Below, in pieces: positions 34,381-45,862 of a stretch of DNA of 64,000 bases. Both the position numbers and the translations under genes were made by a program. The DNA is from Marasmius tenuissimus. Lineage: Eukaryota; Basidiomycota; Agaricomycetes; Agaricales; Marasmiaceae. The notes under the pieces are model-generated. The model made no database searches. It was not told the origin of the DNA and saw only the letters and a list, made by a program, of their open reading frames with translations. Location: positions 124,001 through 188,000 of the forward strand of contig JAQOTA010000029.1 of assembly GCA_029532415.1 (NCBI GenBank), written 5' to 3'. Every line of letters begins with the position of its first letter. The first letter of the stretch is position 1.

Positions 34381-36111
34381 ATGGACTCCATAAAACTCAT
34401 CACAATTCACTGTTATAACAAATCCAGTTACTGCAACATACTCTTAGGTGTTACAATTGCTCATTGTTGTGTCAGTCACTACTCCAGTTGAATCGTCCAG
34501 CACACTGACAAACTGATACTTACAGTTCGGGTTTCTTGTTTATGGTATACCATCTTTTTCCATTTATTTCTATATTCTGCTTGACTCTATAACTCACCAG
34601 ACCTTCTCTTAGGGATTCACCTAGTCCTATTCGGTGTCTGTGTTACCGTGCTCATGAACCGAAACCGGAGAACCAAACAATATTGGATTCAATGCCTTCT
34701 CGTCACCTCCCTATTCATGGCGAGTACCGCGAGCATCATACTCAACACATACTATGCCTTTCTCAATCTTCGGCAGTTGTATTATTATGATGATTCAGCT
34801 TGGGAGGGTGTACCGGACGAGGTGGCAAGGTTCTTCGGAGCAGATGACTTCGAGAATGTCAGAAAAAAGGCTGAGTTGTTGCAGCATTCTCTTGGGTGAG
34901 TTTCAATCATTCCCACTCTCACTAACATTGCTACCTACTCAATATGGTTCCCATTAACAGTCTAATTGGGTATGCAGCACAAGCCATCACAGTAGCCTCA
35001 AAGTAGGTCTGGATGCCAATACATTGCTCAGGCTCCTCTTACTGAATTGTTCTAATTACCTAGTGTCCTCACTGATGTTATCCTCGTAAGCTCACATTTA
35101 TTTCATTCAGTTGCTTCCATCCCACTTCATAACATTTATCAAGCTCTGGAGATGCTATTTGATTTGGGGAAGCCGAGTGCAAGTGATAGTCTTTCCGGGT
35201 TTTCTCTGCTGTTGCAATACAAGTAATACCTGAGTTCACTTCACCATACTTCCTCACCACTAATTTTTGTTGAAATGGCAGTCTTAGGTTGCCTTACAAT
35301 GGCTAATTTCGGGGATTTTAACCCTTCAAATGATCATCTGCTCAATTCCTTCACCTCTCTTGATCCCTCGTTCATCGGACTGCAGCCTCAGTCAATTGTC
35401 CTGCTATGTTTCTCTATTGGGAATATGTGTAGCAATCTCCTGTTGACCGCAATGATAGGTGATTTTTAATCTCTCTCCTCCCTTCTCAGTCTTTTCTAAG
35501 AGTCGTCCCAACCTAATAGCCGGACGGGTGTTTTATATCAGCCACCAAGTGGCTAAGGTTCTCAAGCAGCCCATTCAAAGGATGTATAGAATGGTTATCC
35601 ACGCATCGTAGGTGTAGATCAATATCTGGTTGTTGATTGTCCTCAACAGACTTTCCATTAAGGCTTGAATCGGGGGCAATGTACCCCATTGCTCTCCTCA
35701 TTTTCACGACATTGTTGCTCACGAGTCCAAGATACGGCGCCGTCCCCGGCTCCGAGCCCTCCTTGCCTTTAGCAGGTATGGCCTTGGGCTCCAGGGCACT
35801 GTATGCCTCTTTTGTACCGATCATGGTAAGCAAACTATTCACGGGTGTGGTATGATGTACATTGTCGATACTCCTAGGGAATTGCTTCCTCCCTGGTCAT
35901 TGTACGCTCGGTACTGGGAGTCGCAATCAATGATGAGAAATCCTATAGAACAACTGTTCTAGGGGAGGGGGATCGGACTGGGGGAACCCGTAGAGTGATT
36001 GATAGCATTATTGACATCAGGAGACGTGACGAATGGGTATTGGTTTCGGATGAAGAGCATCTTGTAACGTGTATGGCGTGCAGGAACAAGTCGGAGAACT
36101 TGACTCGATGA
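34381..36111 (+). CDS. Short-type seven-helix membrane protein, gene D
   Basis: The start is MDSIKLITIHCYNKS at 34,381; the stop is TGA at 36,109-36,111. Ten exons keep frame: exon 1 ends CC before GTCAGT, exon 2 is FGFLVYG, and exon 3 starts IHLVLFGVCVTVLMNRN. Then come IGYAAQAITVAS, VLTDVIL, LWRCYLIWGSRVQVIVFPG, ILGCLTMANFGDF with a GNMCSNLLLTAMIG helix, AGRVFYISHQVAKVLKQP, LESGAMYPIALLIF, and finally the exon with IVRSVLGVAINDEKSYR. The protein would be roughly 400 residues and ends ACRNKSENLTR. It is a multi-pass membrane protein of unknown function. The intron-1 donor GTCAGT, dictated by phase, is non-consensus but kept in all copies. A hAT-like element sits 64 bp after the stop. Confidence 0.72.
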
Positions 36112-36175
36112 ACGGGTTAATGCGCACGAGATATGACAGACAGTCGGATTGGACAACTATTCAATAGCTATGGCA

Positions 36176-37835
36176 TAGCGTTGCCAACGGCTCGGCTCTA
36201 ACCGCGGCTCAAGCGGTTCGGAACCGGACCGGGGCAGAACCGCTCGGGAAAATGGCTCACTCGGGAGCCGGTTTACCAGAGCAGCTCAAACTGGTTCTGG
36301 AACCGGTTCAGCCAGTTTGAGCCGCCTTCAATTATATAACATATTTTGTATCTACTGAATACTTTCCAGCCCTCTAAAACACTATAATATTGTATTATTT
36401 CACTTCTAGATACTTCTATCATGTAGTAAGTCTATAAAATCCAGTCACTTTGAGGTACAGGCCCTGAATCTTGGCGTGGGAAAAATGATTCACGGGTGGG
36501 TCGCCACGTGCGGGGCCATTTGACAGTGTAGGTGTGAGTTCCCAGACACCCACAACGCCAAATACTTGCCTTATATAGACTACTCATGGTTTATTGGTAA
36601 CCCGGACTGAATACATGCAAGAAAATTGACATACCTGATTTGAGTGACTCGAACTGCAGTCTAGCCGGTTCGAACTAGACTCGCGTGGCCAGTTACGGTA
36701 TGGCGTTTGATGGATTGATGGGCAGGAGCAACTTGCCATACCGACTGGGACCAACCTTGACCTCAGAACCGTGTCACGAAAATGTGACATTTTACTTAGC
36801 GTAATTTTGTCTTCCTCCACCAGCTCGAAGGACACTCTCCGGTATGCTCTCTCATACTCAAACTAACCCGTCAAAACTTATATATTGTTTTTGCTACACT
36901 AAGAAAACCCCATAGAGCGCAAATTTAACCCTAAACCTGCTCGATCTACATCAAAATTTGTTCAACGTCGACTCACGCGATCTGATTGTATATCTCTGCT
37001 TCCACTTGCTCTCTTGTGATCTCTGCTCCCCACGCCTTCCTTCGTTTGGGCTATCTATGGATGTGTTCCACTTCTAGATGATATCAGCGACTGCTCTACA
37101 GCGCAAACCACAAGAGGTAGCCGGAAAATTCAAAATTCTCAAGTGCTGTCGTCAACCAGCGTTTCGCTGTCCTTCGAGGCTTCTCTCAGTTGGATTATGC
37201 CCTGCTATGGACTCTGCTCGCACGGCTCTTCTAGAACTCCGGGTAACTCAGTAGTTCGTCTGTTTGGCTGTGCATGTCCCCCAATTTTGCTTGCCTGGCT
37301 CAAGAAAACGAACCTACATGCAAGGTAAGTGTTTTTTCTGCCTTTGGAGGTGTAAAACTGACTATCCCTCGTTTTAATTAGGTGTCGGCTCGCTCATTCG
37401 TACAAAAAACCGATTTTTCGGGTCTTGGACACCCAAATTATGGTTCAGTTCGTTATACTCGTGGTTTCTTTGTATCTCTTCTACATTCCTAGGTTGAACA
37501 CTGATATCAATACTATTTGCCATATTTTCTATGGGACAATGGGGCGGGACGCTGTTGCAATCGAAGTTTTTGTGCATAGGATGCGTCGAATTTCACTAAG
37601 TAAAATGTCACATTTCTGTGACACGGTTCTGAGGCCAAGGTTGGTACCAGCCGTTCTCCAATCTTCGTCTCTTCCATGTGGTCATTCCCCTTTTGGAGAA
37701 CGGCTGGAACCGAGCCTAGGTTCGAACGGCTCAAGGACCGGAACCGCTACCCTGTCAACGGCTCGCGGAACCGTGGTTTGGTGTAACCGCGGCTCCGGAG
37801 CCGGAGCCGAACCGAACCGACTGTTGGCAACGCTA
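36176..37835. mobile_element. Non-autonomous hAT-like element, 1.66 kb
   Basis: The terminal inverted repeat is TAGCGTTGCCAAC at both ends, followed on each side by subterminal GGTTCGG and GGCTC words. An eight-base target duplication, CTATGGCA, is at 36,168-36,175 and 37,836-37,843; eight-base duplications are typical of hAT. The uninterrupted site is seen after the related genes (AATAGCTATCGAATGTTT at about 52,730). Inside there is an inverted pair of about 60 bp (36,728-36,800 and 37,590-37,650, with GTAAAATGTCACATTT). No transposase is encoded. Confidence 0.9.
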
Positions 37836-37843
37836 CTATGGCA

Positions 37844-38722
37844 TGTTTACTTCTCTTCTTGCTTGGAAGTCATTTATATCTAGTAATTTTGATATGTCGG
37901 AATTGAAAGCTCACAAACCTTTATAGCTCATCCACTTCTCTTAGAGTCTTCCATCCAGGACCAACTCATAGATGTTTCGCGTCGGGCCAAATTTCCAAGA
38001 ACCTTCGTAATACCGATCTTTCATAGCTCGTATGAATCACAACCATGATCAAGAAGATTGAACGAGACAACTGTGCGATGAGAGGGACAGACGGTTGTGG
38101 TTCGAGCAGTGTAAGAATCATGCAACATTCGGAATTGCCGTGGCGGCTGGCCATCACAGTCGAAAGACACGCCGTTTGGTAGGTGCTTAGTAGCGATAGA
38201 AGCCGGTTAGACCGTCCATTCTCTCCCACGTAGCTATATTTTCAAGCTATGATCAGCACGTAATTGAGAAAAATTATAACCTAAAGGTAGATAGAGGGTG
38301 GCGCTAGCAACAAGCCTATGTACGTTCTTGGGCACGGTTTCTGCCACCGGCAAAATCTGTCGTCATGTCCTATCTTAGTCTAGCCGAGCTTTGCTTGCTT
38401 TACGACGCCCATGTTCTCGCATTGTTGCATTACCCTCTAGCCATCCAGAATCTCTCAACTTTCTCACTGTTGGCCTTTCAATCTCTCCAATCCCTATTCC
38501 CTCCCACACGTGTTTGCAACCTTGCAAAATTATACAGCAGCCCCGAGGACGAAGGGACCGATACGGGCCTTTTACGAGAGCAACCAGCAACCACCCAGTC
38601 TTCGCTTCGTCTCCCTCCTTCGGGTATAATTCACTCAACGCGAGTCCCCCTTCAACTTCTACTTATGCTCGTAGTCACTGTAACCGAACTCGGACACAAG
38701 AACGGAACGGAACCCAAACACT
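37844..38722. other. Unit spacer between gene D and its DUF6593 copy
   Basis: Non-coding. It shares ordered blocks with 42,840-43,270, 46,110-46,460 and 52,880-53,250, including GTCGGGCCAA, GCGATGAGAGGGACAGACGG and CTGCCACCGGCAAAAT. The right part holds the presumed DUF6593 promoter. Confidence 0.5.
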
Positions 38723-39030
38723 ATGGAAGCTACCTTTGACAATAAACACAACGTTCTCTCCGCCAAACTCCACACTACACTCGACGATGCCGTCATATAC
38801 ACACTCGAAGCCATGTATGGCTTTCGTGGTCGACGTATCACAACCCGCAAAAACTCTAATCCTGCTTTCACGGGCTCCAGCTTGGGCTCATCAACGTTTC
38901 AACCGTTGGGGCGATCAACCGGAGAGGGAAAACGATAGTAGAGGTGAACGGCGTGCGGAAGAAGGTTTCGGATTTGAAGATACGGAAGGGGAGGGGAGGA
39001 TTCCTTCGGAATGCGAAGTATGTGTGCTTG
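38723..39030 (+). pseudogene. DUF6593 gene, truncated copy (unit D)
   Basis: It starts MEATFDNKHNVLSAKLHTTL, parallel to the intact gene at 53,601. An eight-base insertion (CGTTTCAA at about 38,897) shifts the frame within GSSTF and gives a stop at 38,938. The downstream part in the alternative frame (VNGVRKKVSDLK) ends at about 39,020. There it joins GAGTCGACGCAGAGCACGCG, which belongs to the upstream region of the Gly-tailed gene. The second half of the DUF6593 gene is missing. Confidence 0.75.
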
Positions 39031-39125
39031 AGTCGACGCAGAGCACGCGATCACGAGGACCTGGTGCTGACGACAATGGACACGAAGACTCCGATGAGTT
39101 GTCGCTTTTTTCCGTTAAGCTCAAA

Positions 39126-40697
39126 TGATACTAACCACGCCGACTCATACGCCGATGGAAAGGATTTTGGATGAGATGGCGAGAGGATGTTAGAATCAGA
39201 GACGGAGAGTTGAGCTTGAGTTTGAGCTTGATGAGTGAGGGCAAGGGAGTGCGGGCGGTAACAGCTCTGTCAGGTCGGTTGCTTCAAGATTCAGAACGGC
39301 TCGGTTCGAATTTGAACTTACGGTAGCAGATCTCCAGCACGGAAACGACGGATTTCTACGACGATGAAGATCGGGAAGAGCATGCCCTCGTTCGTACTAC
39401 GAACGCCAGCGAGCTTCGATAAGAAACCGGCGTCGAATGCTTCTGCTTCGACGTCTTGGGATACCTCTCCAAAGCGATGCTCGTTCTCGCCACCAGAACC
39501 GAATCATTCGAACTCGCACCTACGTCTCGGGCCTCACCGGCATCATTACGAGCATCAGCCTCCGTCGGCGATCTCTAGCCAGGGGCACGATTTAGCTTCG
39601 AACGGTAGACGGATGTCTCTTCCCCTACACCCGGCCCCACCACCACCACCACCTTTTGGCAAGGCTGCCTCGGATCCGTCGGTTGGAGGTGCTGCTGCAT
39701 CGTTGATGAGGATACGGACCTCGTTCTCTGTTGACAGTGTCGGTCAAGTTAGGTATGTTTAAAGCTCGTTTCTGTCCGTCTTCCCTTTCCTGATAGACCT
39801 CACAGGCCGGGCAGTAGCAGTACCCAACCCTCTATCCAGCTTCAGCCCTGGCGGAAGGAGAAAGCGCCTACGAAGAGCACACGGACGCCTGCTGGCTCGA
39901 AGTCACCTCATGGAGATGACCACAACCAAGATCAGCAGTAAGTCGCATCTGACCTTTCTCGTCTTGTTTCTTGTTTCAAGCCCGTTGCGACTAGGTCTAA
40001 TATTGTACCTGCACCTGACACGAGGGATCAACCCAAACCCAAGGCGAGATGTCAGAGGAAACGCAAGTCGCCTCTCGGTGACGAAGAACCCGCCGAATAC
40101 GTTTCCCCCGTTCTTGAAAGTCTTCCTGGGCTAAGGGATGACTCGCATGTGTAGACCGAGACCGATTGCAGCAACACCTACACCTCTAGCGTCTCCCGAA
40201 CGAGCCCGCTCACGGACACAGACGCAGACAGAGTGAGTGATCTCTTCTGTTTTGACCCGGCGGTCAGGGTTTCTCGCTAACTCGTTCACCAGTCCGACAA
40301 CAATAACCCGTACTGCGCCGTCGGAATCGAAGCTCGACTTTTTGGGTAAGTCTATCGAGGAGGCTCCACCTACTCCCCCTGCCCAACCAGACCCGGAACC
40401 AGAACTGAAGATAGAGATCCATGAAGTGTTGTCTGCCGAGCTACAAGCTGTGAGTTGCCTCGTTCATTCGTGGACTGAACTTGGAGCTCAACATTCTATT
40501 AGAAATTCGCGATGATGCACGCGCGGGCAAAGTTGGAGGCTGAGAATAGTTGGGTTTCTTATGAGTTTGGTGACAGTGCGGGTGCTACAACCGCTGGGGG
40601 TGTGGGTGGTGCAGGCGCGGGTGTGGGTGCTATGGGTACGCCCGTGGGTGTAGTAGGTGGTGGGGTTACCATTACTCCCGGTGCTCAGGCCGTGTAA
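39126..40697 (+). pseudogene. Gly-tailed gene, broken copy (unit D)
   Basis: The start codon context ATGATACTAACCACG corresponds to 26,926, but the frame has a stop within the first exon (GC-stop-NQ). About 65 codons between MKIGK and MPSFVLRTPASFDKK are deleted relative to 25,068-26,926. The C-terminal exons are well kept: KIEIHEVLSAELQA at about 40,415 and MMHARAKLEAENSWVSYEFG at 40,512, with a shorter Gly tail ending PGAQAV. Confidence 0.72.
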
Positions 40698-41241
40698 AAA
40701 AAAGTTGTGAGTTATGCTTTCGATGTTGTAATCTCTGTGTCGTTGAGTTGGGTACCTTTCGTCGTTCGACGGTTGCATTTTTTGTTTCTTTTTCCAGTAC
40801 CTATTCAGGTGGATTCATGTCATCATCATTGTATGAATACTGTATGTTACTTCTAAATTCATATAGCCAACGTTGCTGTGAAGCACTCGCTCATGAATAC
40901 CTGGATCTAGTAAACCTTGTTCTCTGAGCGGAATCAAGGGTCTTGTTATTTTCGCCATTCCTTGTCTCGTTCAAGAGATCCTTTTGATGGTAACTCGGTT
41001 CCTGGAAATCTGGGCAAAGTTACGAATCAGCGACTTGGCCCCACTAAATGTTGGTGTCCCGTCGAAACAAAGTTCAACGTCTATCAAGATTTTGATCTCA
41101 AGTCACTTATCACTGGCCAGTGTCAGCGTGTAGCAGGCGGATGTCTATTGTCCTCGGGATATCCTGGATCCCGAGTCTGGGTTCAGGTCCCATATAAAAG
41201 GAACAAGTTGCTCCCCAGTCTTGATTCCTCGCTTACACACC
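40698..41241 (+). other. 3' flank of unit D, then promoter-like DNA
   Basis: Up to about 40,860 the sequence matches the 3' flank of the gene at 25,068. After that it is unique to this place. A strong TATA box (CATATAAAAG, 41,191-41,200) is followed by GAACAAGTTGCTCCCCAGTCTT, a plausible start site and leader, just before the foldback element. Confidence 0.5.
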
Positions 41242-42103
41242 CAAAAAGAATTGATCTATCACGGATTGAGAGGATACCGTGACGTTGTGCGGCGGGTCTC
41301 GGCGCGAGATCCTCAGGAGAAATTGAATCGAGGTGTGGCAGATATCCTATGCAATAGCTAGCCGCCAGGAATTGCGGCATATCCGTGACATGCCTCCAGG
41401 ATATCGCCCAGATATCGCGACCAGACACGACGAGCCTAGAGTGAGTAGCCAGTACACATTTGCTTGCATTCAATCTTACTGGGAACGGGAGCTCAACAAA
41501 ATTATGAACAATAACAGAGACTTTATTTCGTGAACATGATAACTTATAAGTACATAGTCTAGAAGTACATAGTCTAGGAGTGCAACTGCAAGTACAGATC
41601 AGTGTGGGTGATAAATCTGGTGACGTGGCAAGTGTCAGCGAATTATAAAGGAAGGCCAGTAAAGACGGGGAATGCAGTAGACAGGAAATAGAAAGTGAAA
41701 GCGCAGAGGGGTAATATTGTGGATAGGTATGATATGGGTTGGGTAGACGGGAGAATGACAGTTTGTGTTGCGTGGTGCAGAGGTGGTGGTGGTGGTGGTG
41801 GTATAGGTGAGAGAGACGATGTCACACAGTGTGACAGTTCACGTTTCGATATCACGCAGGGCCCAAGGGCCGGCGATATTGGGCTCAAAATAAGCTAAGT
41901 CCAACCGATGCCGTGGGTGTCTGGTCGCGATATCTGGGCGATATCCCAGAGGCATGTCACGGATATGCCGCAATTCCTGGCGGCTAGCTATTGCATAGGA
42001 TATCTGTCACACCTCGATTCAATTTCTCCTGAGGATCTCGCGCCGAGACCCGCCGCACAACGTCACGGTATCCTCTCAATCCGTGATAGATCAATTCTTT
42101 TTG
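41242..42103. mobile_element. Foldback-type element with 187-bp inverted arms
   Basis: Positions 41,242-41,428 and 41,917-42,103 are inverse copies with only about three mismatches in 187. The arms start CAAAAAGAATTGATCTATC. The 488-bp centre has no gene; it contains a GGT microsatellite (about 41,781-41,803) and a duplicated AGTACATAGTCTAG. No target duplication is evident. The element lies between a TATA box and the first ATG of the small gene at 42,127. Confidence 0.85.
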
Positions 42104-42126
42104 AGCGTGTACAATCAAGGTCCGAC

Positions 42127-42416
42127 ATGAACGGACACTTCCTCGTAGTATCTTTCTTCACAACCTTGGCCACGGCCCTCGCGGCACCGCTCGAAGAAAG
42201 AGAGATAGCTCCAGCTCCGGTGACTTAAAACATCAGTAGGGTAATATAAATGTCGTCCCCGAATCTGACCCGCCGTTCGTCCTTAGATCCCAGCTGCATA
42301 CCCGGTTAATTCATCTTGTCCTCCTGCTCGTATTGCTTCCGTAAGTGAATTTTAGCCGGTGGGTCTCGGAACTTCGACTGACGGGATCGATCATTTCGGT
42401 ATAGGCTGCTGAATAG
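42127..42416 (+). CDS. Candidate small secreted protein, 53 residues
   Basis: There are three exons (42,127-42,219; 42,287-42,340; 42,405-42,416) with introns of 67 and 64 bp, all GT-AG and in phase, and stop TAG at 42,414. The N-terminus MNGHFLVVSFFTTLATALA is a good signal peptide with a likely cut after ALA. The remainder is short and Pro/Ala-rich (APLEEREIAPAP, PVNSSCPPAR) with one Cys, and EERE could be a processing site. No family is recognised. The upstream TATA box is 0.9 kb away with a foldback element between. It could be a fortuitous chain of short exons, hence the modest confidence. Confidence 0.4.
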
Positions 42417-42484
42417 CTAAACGCTGGTGGTAAGGGTCGCACTGAACTTCTATGAGATGAAAGGAAATTTAAATCGGGGAAACA

Positions 42485-42610
42485 CTGCGTGATTGATATC
42501 AGAAGACGCGACAACTCAGTCATGGTTGCGGGCGTTTTGGATGGAGAGTATTTGGGAGGTATGTAGCGCAGGAACCAGTTAAATAATCCGACTCCATGAA
42601 TGAGTCGGGG
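42485..42610 (+). pseudogene. Last-exon relic of a short-type membrane gene (F)
   Basis: GATTGATATCAGAAGACGCG encodes IDIRRRD as in the last exon of the intact copies, then NSVMVAGVLDGEYL parallels DESIMVTGVSDEEHL and the sequence reaches the GCGCAGGAACCAG terminal region. All earlier exons are missing. Confidence 0.7.
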
Positions 42611-44054
42611 CGCGCGACATGGTAGAGAGCCCAGCTAGGTCCAACTCGCTGCTTGTGGCTATCAAATGTTTGGATTTTGCTCAAATATCATCACTTTTCA
42701 CTCCTTCCAACGGGCCAGAAACATGACCCCGGGCTGCATCTTGGACCCATAAAATCTCCATGCCTCCGTGTTGTTAAATCCCTTAAAGCCCCAAGACACT
42801 CTGCTTGATGTACCCATATCAAGCGCCAGAACTGGATTTTATGTAAGTTATGTCGGGCCAACATCTCAAGAACCTTTGTAATACCAATAAGATATTACCG
42901 ACAGGCCGCGCATCCAAACTTCAAGGTTCTCAAAACGGAGAGATAGACACCACGGTCCCCGGGGCTAAAGGCGCCACGACCAGGTTGTGAAAATTGCAAT
43001 TATGAGTGAGGGAGATGAATGAGGTCACTGCGATGAGAGGGATAGACAGTTGTGGTCATTGGTCGAAGAAGCAGTGCAGATCGAGGGCATGAACTGGCAT
43101 CTCCAGAGCTGGAAAATGGGTCAACTGCGGGAAAGAGAGATTGCCCCCTCTCATGTAGCTAAATGTTCAAGCTGAGGAACTTATCACACAAAAGGCGACG
43201 CCACCCGCCCCCGGGGTTTGCCGACAGTACTTTAAAATTCCTGCCGCTGGCAGAAATTGTCGTCCTGTGAGGAAACACAGCTGGTTTGAACATTGTTCTA
43301 CACTGAATGTACTAGAGAAATATGATACCTAGCAGAAGTTGATGCATATTCAGGCTTGAAATAGCTGAAAGTTACCAAATTGAATCCCGCATCTTTTGGG
43401 ATCAAGATACTCATCAGAAAGTAAGCCACATCCACTCTCAAATAGAGATGGGACAGGCTAGCCAGTAGCCGCCAATCCCACCCGCAACTTCAGGCACCCC
43501 CCCTCTCTGGTCCCATCATGTCCTCCTTCTCCCGCAGGATCTGATGGTAATGTGCCAGATAGTTGTTTCCTCTATGAGCATGTCATTGCTGGCTGGGTTG
43601 TCCCTCTAATATCTATTGCATGCAAGGATCACAGATGCTGTATAATCTGATGAGTACACCCTCACTTTCCAATCTCAGCTCAAGGTTGAAGTGATTTGGA
43701 GATTTCAAAAATAGATACCCTCCTTTTGATCCTAAGGCTTTGTCAATCCAGTGGGACACCTCCCTAGTATACACAGTGATGGGTCAGACTCAAAGGGCTC
43801 ATGAATATAGTGGTTTCTAAGTATGGCACCTGGTGAACAAAATCCTGGTGGCTCAGCAACTCAACTACAAATAGCCATCAAAATCAACTCCTTGGGTGAT
43901 GATTGGAGTATGCAGGCAGTCAAGACAGACTTGGAAGGGCAGTGTTGATCATGCAGCACGCCTTTCCTTCAAATAGAGCTCTCCATCTTTGTGAAGCAAG
44001 GCACTCTTTGAAACTTCTGGCCTTGGCTGGTTGAAGTTCAACTACAGCTCCAGC
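42611..44054 (+). other. Relic unit spacer and upstream region of gene C
   Basis: 42,830-43,270 follows the spacer after gene D (GTCGGGCCAACATCTC, GCGATGAGAGGGATAGACAG, CTGCCGCTGGCAGAAATTG) but no DUF6593 exon follows. 43,300-43,990 is the upstream region of the next gene, including the reverse of CACCAGGTGCCATA. The CAAATAGAGCTCT box is at 43,970-43,982, 73-85 bp before the ATG. Confidence 0.5.
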
Positions 44055-45862
44055 ATGTCATCCAACAAACCTCTTGTCCTTTCTAACAGTTGTCTTGATA
44101 ACCCATATACATGCAACTCAGCTCTAGGTGTTGCAATGTCTCGATGCTGCGTCAGTAACCACTCTGATTGACTTGTCTCATGCACTGACAACCCAATGAT
44201 ACCTATAGTTTGTGTTTCTTGCTTATGGTATTTTCATCCTCTTTGACATTATTCTACAGCTCACCAGACCTTCTCCCCTTAGGAGTCCACATGGTTCTAT
44301 TTGGTGTCTGTTTGACTGTGCTCATGAAGCACAGAACCAAGCAATTCTGCATCCACTGTCTTTTGGTCACCAGCCTATTTGTGGCAAGTACCATGAGTGT
44401 TGCACTCAACACATACTTCACTTTTCTCAATTTCCAAACACAATATGACCTTGGCTCACTGCCAAATGTCATCTCCGAGCCAGTGCATGCCTATGATCCT
44501 GGACAATATAGATTTGGTCCTGACAAACTTGATCCACGGGATCTCTTTGCAGTGATTGAACGGGTAAACCATACTTCTTAGTAAGTTTTGATAACTCCCA
44601 GCCCTCACCAAAATTACTGCCTGCTCATTATAATTGCCATGAACAGCTATATTGGATATGTGGTGCAAGCTGTCACAATGGCCTCAAAGTGAGTTTGCAT
44701 TGTGCACATAGCCAATCCCTCACTTGAGCTCCTCTTACTAAAGTCAATCTAATCTCCCAGTGTCCTCACTGACATTATCCTTGTAAGCTTGTGGATGTCT
44801 TGTTCAGCAGCTGTCGCCGAATTACTGATTGACATCTTTCAACTAGCTCTGGAGATGCTATTTGATTTGGGAAGCCCGAGTGCGAGTGATAGTATTTCCA
44901 GGACTTCTCTGCTTTTGCAATATGGGTTAATTCCTCATGCACCCTCAGAGTTACTGAAATCTGATCTCTACCAAAACCCCAGTTTTAGGTTGTCTTACAA
45001 TGGTCCATTTTGGCGGGGGAATTGGCCCTCATGTCAATACCTTCCTCTCTCTTAGTTTTGTAGGATCAGACAAGAACTCTGTGAAGCTTTTGCCTGAGGC
45101 AGTTGCCCTGCTATGTTCCTACATTGGCAACATATGCAGTAGTCTTTTGTTGACCTCTATGATAGGTAATTTCTCTTTCTCCTCTCCCTTCCAAGTTGCT
45201 TCTGACAGATAGTTCCAAACATACAGTGGGGCGTGTGTTTTATATCAGCCATCAGGTGGCTAAGGTCCTCAGGCAACCTATTCGAAGGATGTATAAAACG
45301 GTCATCTACGCATCGTAGGTATAACCTCAATGTCTAGCTGTTCATTGCCGCTCACAAAAAGTCAAAAACTCCCCAACCCCAAGACTTGAATCAGGGCTAC
45401 TGTACCCCCTAGCTCTCCTGGCTTTTACAGTCTTATTGATCATGGCTTATTACGACCAGTTATTGATCTTTGAGCCAGACGCAGGCATCAACTATTCGTC
45501 ACTGAGTATAACCTCAGCACGAAGTGCACTATATGCCTCTTTTGTACCCATTATGGTGAGCAAGTCATTTGAGTTTTAGCTTATAATGTCCATCAATCGC
45601 TGGGCACTGACAGTACACCCAGGGGATTGCTTCTACCTTGATCATTGTACGCTCAGCACTGGGTATCACAATCAACGACGAGAACTCTTATAGAGCAACT
45701 GTTCTGGGGGAAGGCAATTGGAATACAGGAGCTCGTGGAATGATTGATAGCGTGATCGACATCAGGAGGCACGAAGAGTCGGTCGTGGCTACAGGCATCT
45801 CGGACGGAGAGCATCTTGCGTGTGTGGCGTGCAGGAACAAGTCGAAGAACTCGACTCAATGA
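44055..45862 (+). CDS. Short-type seven-helix membrane protein, gene C
   Basis: The start is MSSNKPLVLSNSCLDN at 44,055; the stop is TGA at 45,860. All ten exons are in phase: CC before GTCAGT, FVFLAYG, VHMVLFGVCLTVLMKHR, IGYVVQAVTMAS, VLTDIIL, LWRCYLIWEARVRVIVFPG and GCLTMVHFGGGIGP. These are followed by ALLCSYIGNICSSLLLTSMIG, VGRVFYISHQVAKVLRQP, LESGLLYPLALLAFTVLL and TLIIVRSALGITINDENSYR. The tail ends ACRNKSKNSTQ. Exon 3 carries an extra loop (SEPVHAYDPGQYRFGPDK) that differs strongly between copies. The WRCY, AGRVFYISH and LIIVRSALG segments are nearly invariant. Function is unknown. Confidence 0.73.

Noticed and set aside
36640..36700. GGTTCGAACTAG resembling a tRNA T-arm
   Set aside because: No acceptor, D or anticodon arms can be folded around it; it belongs to the hAT-like element, which is rich in GGTTCG words.
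41781..41803. GGT repeat as a possible regulatory or telomere-like tract
   Set aside because: A short simple trinucleotide microsatellite in the centre of the foldback element.
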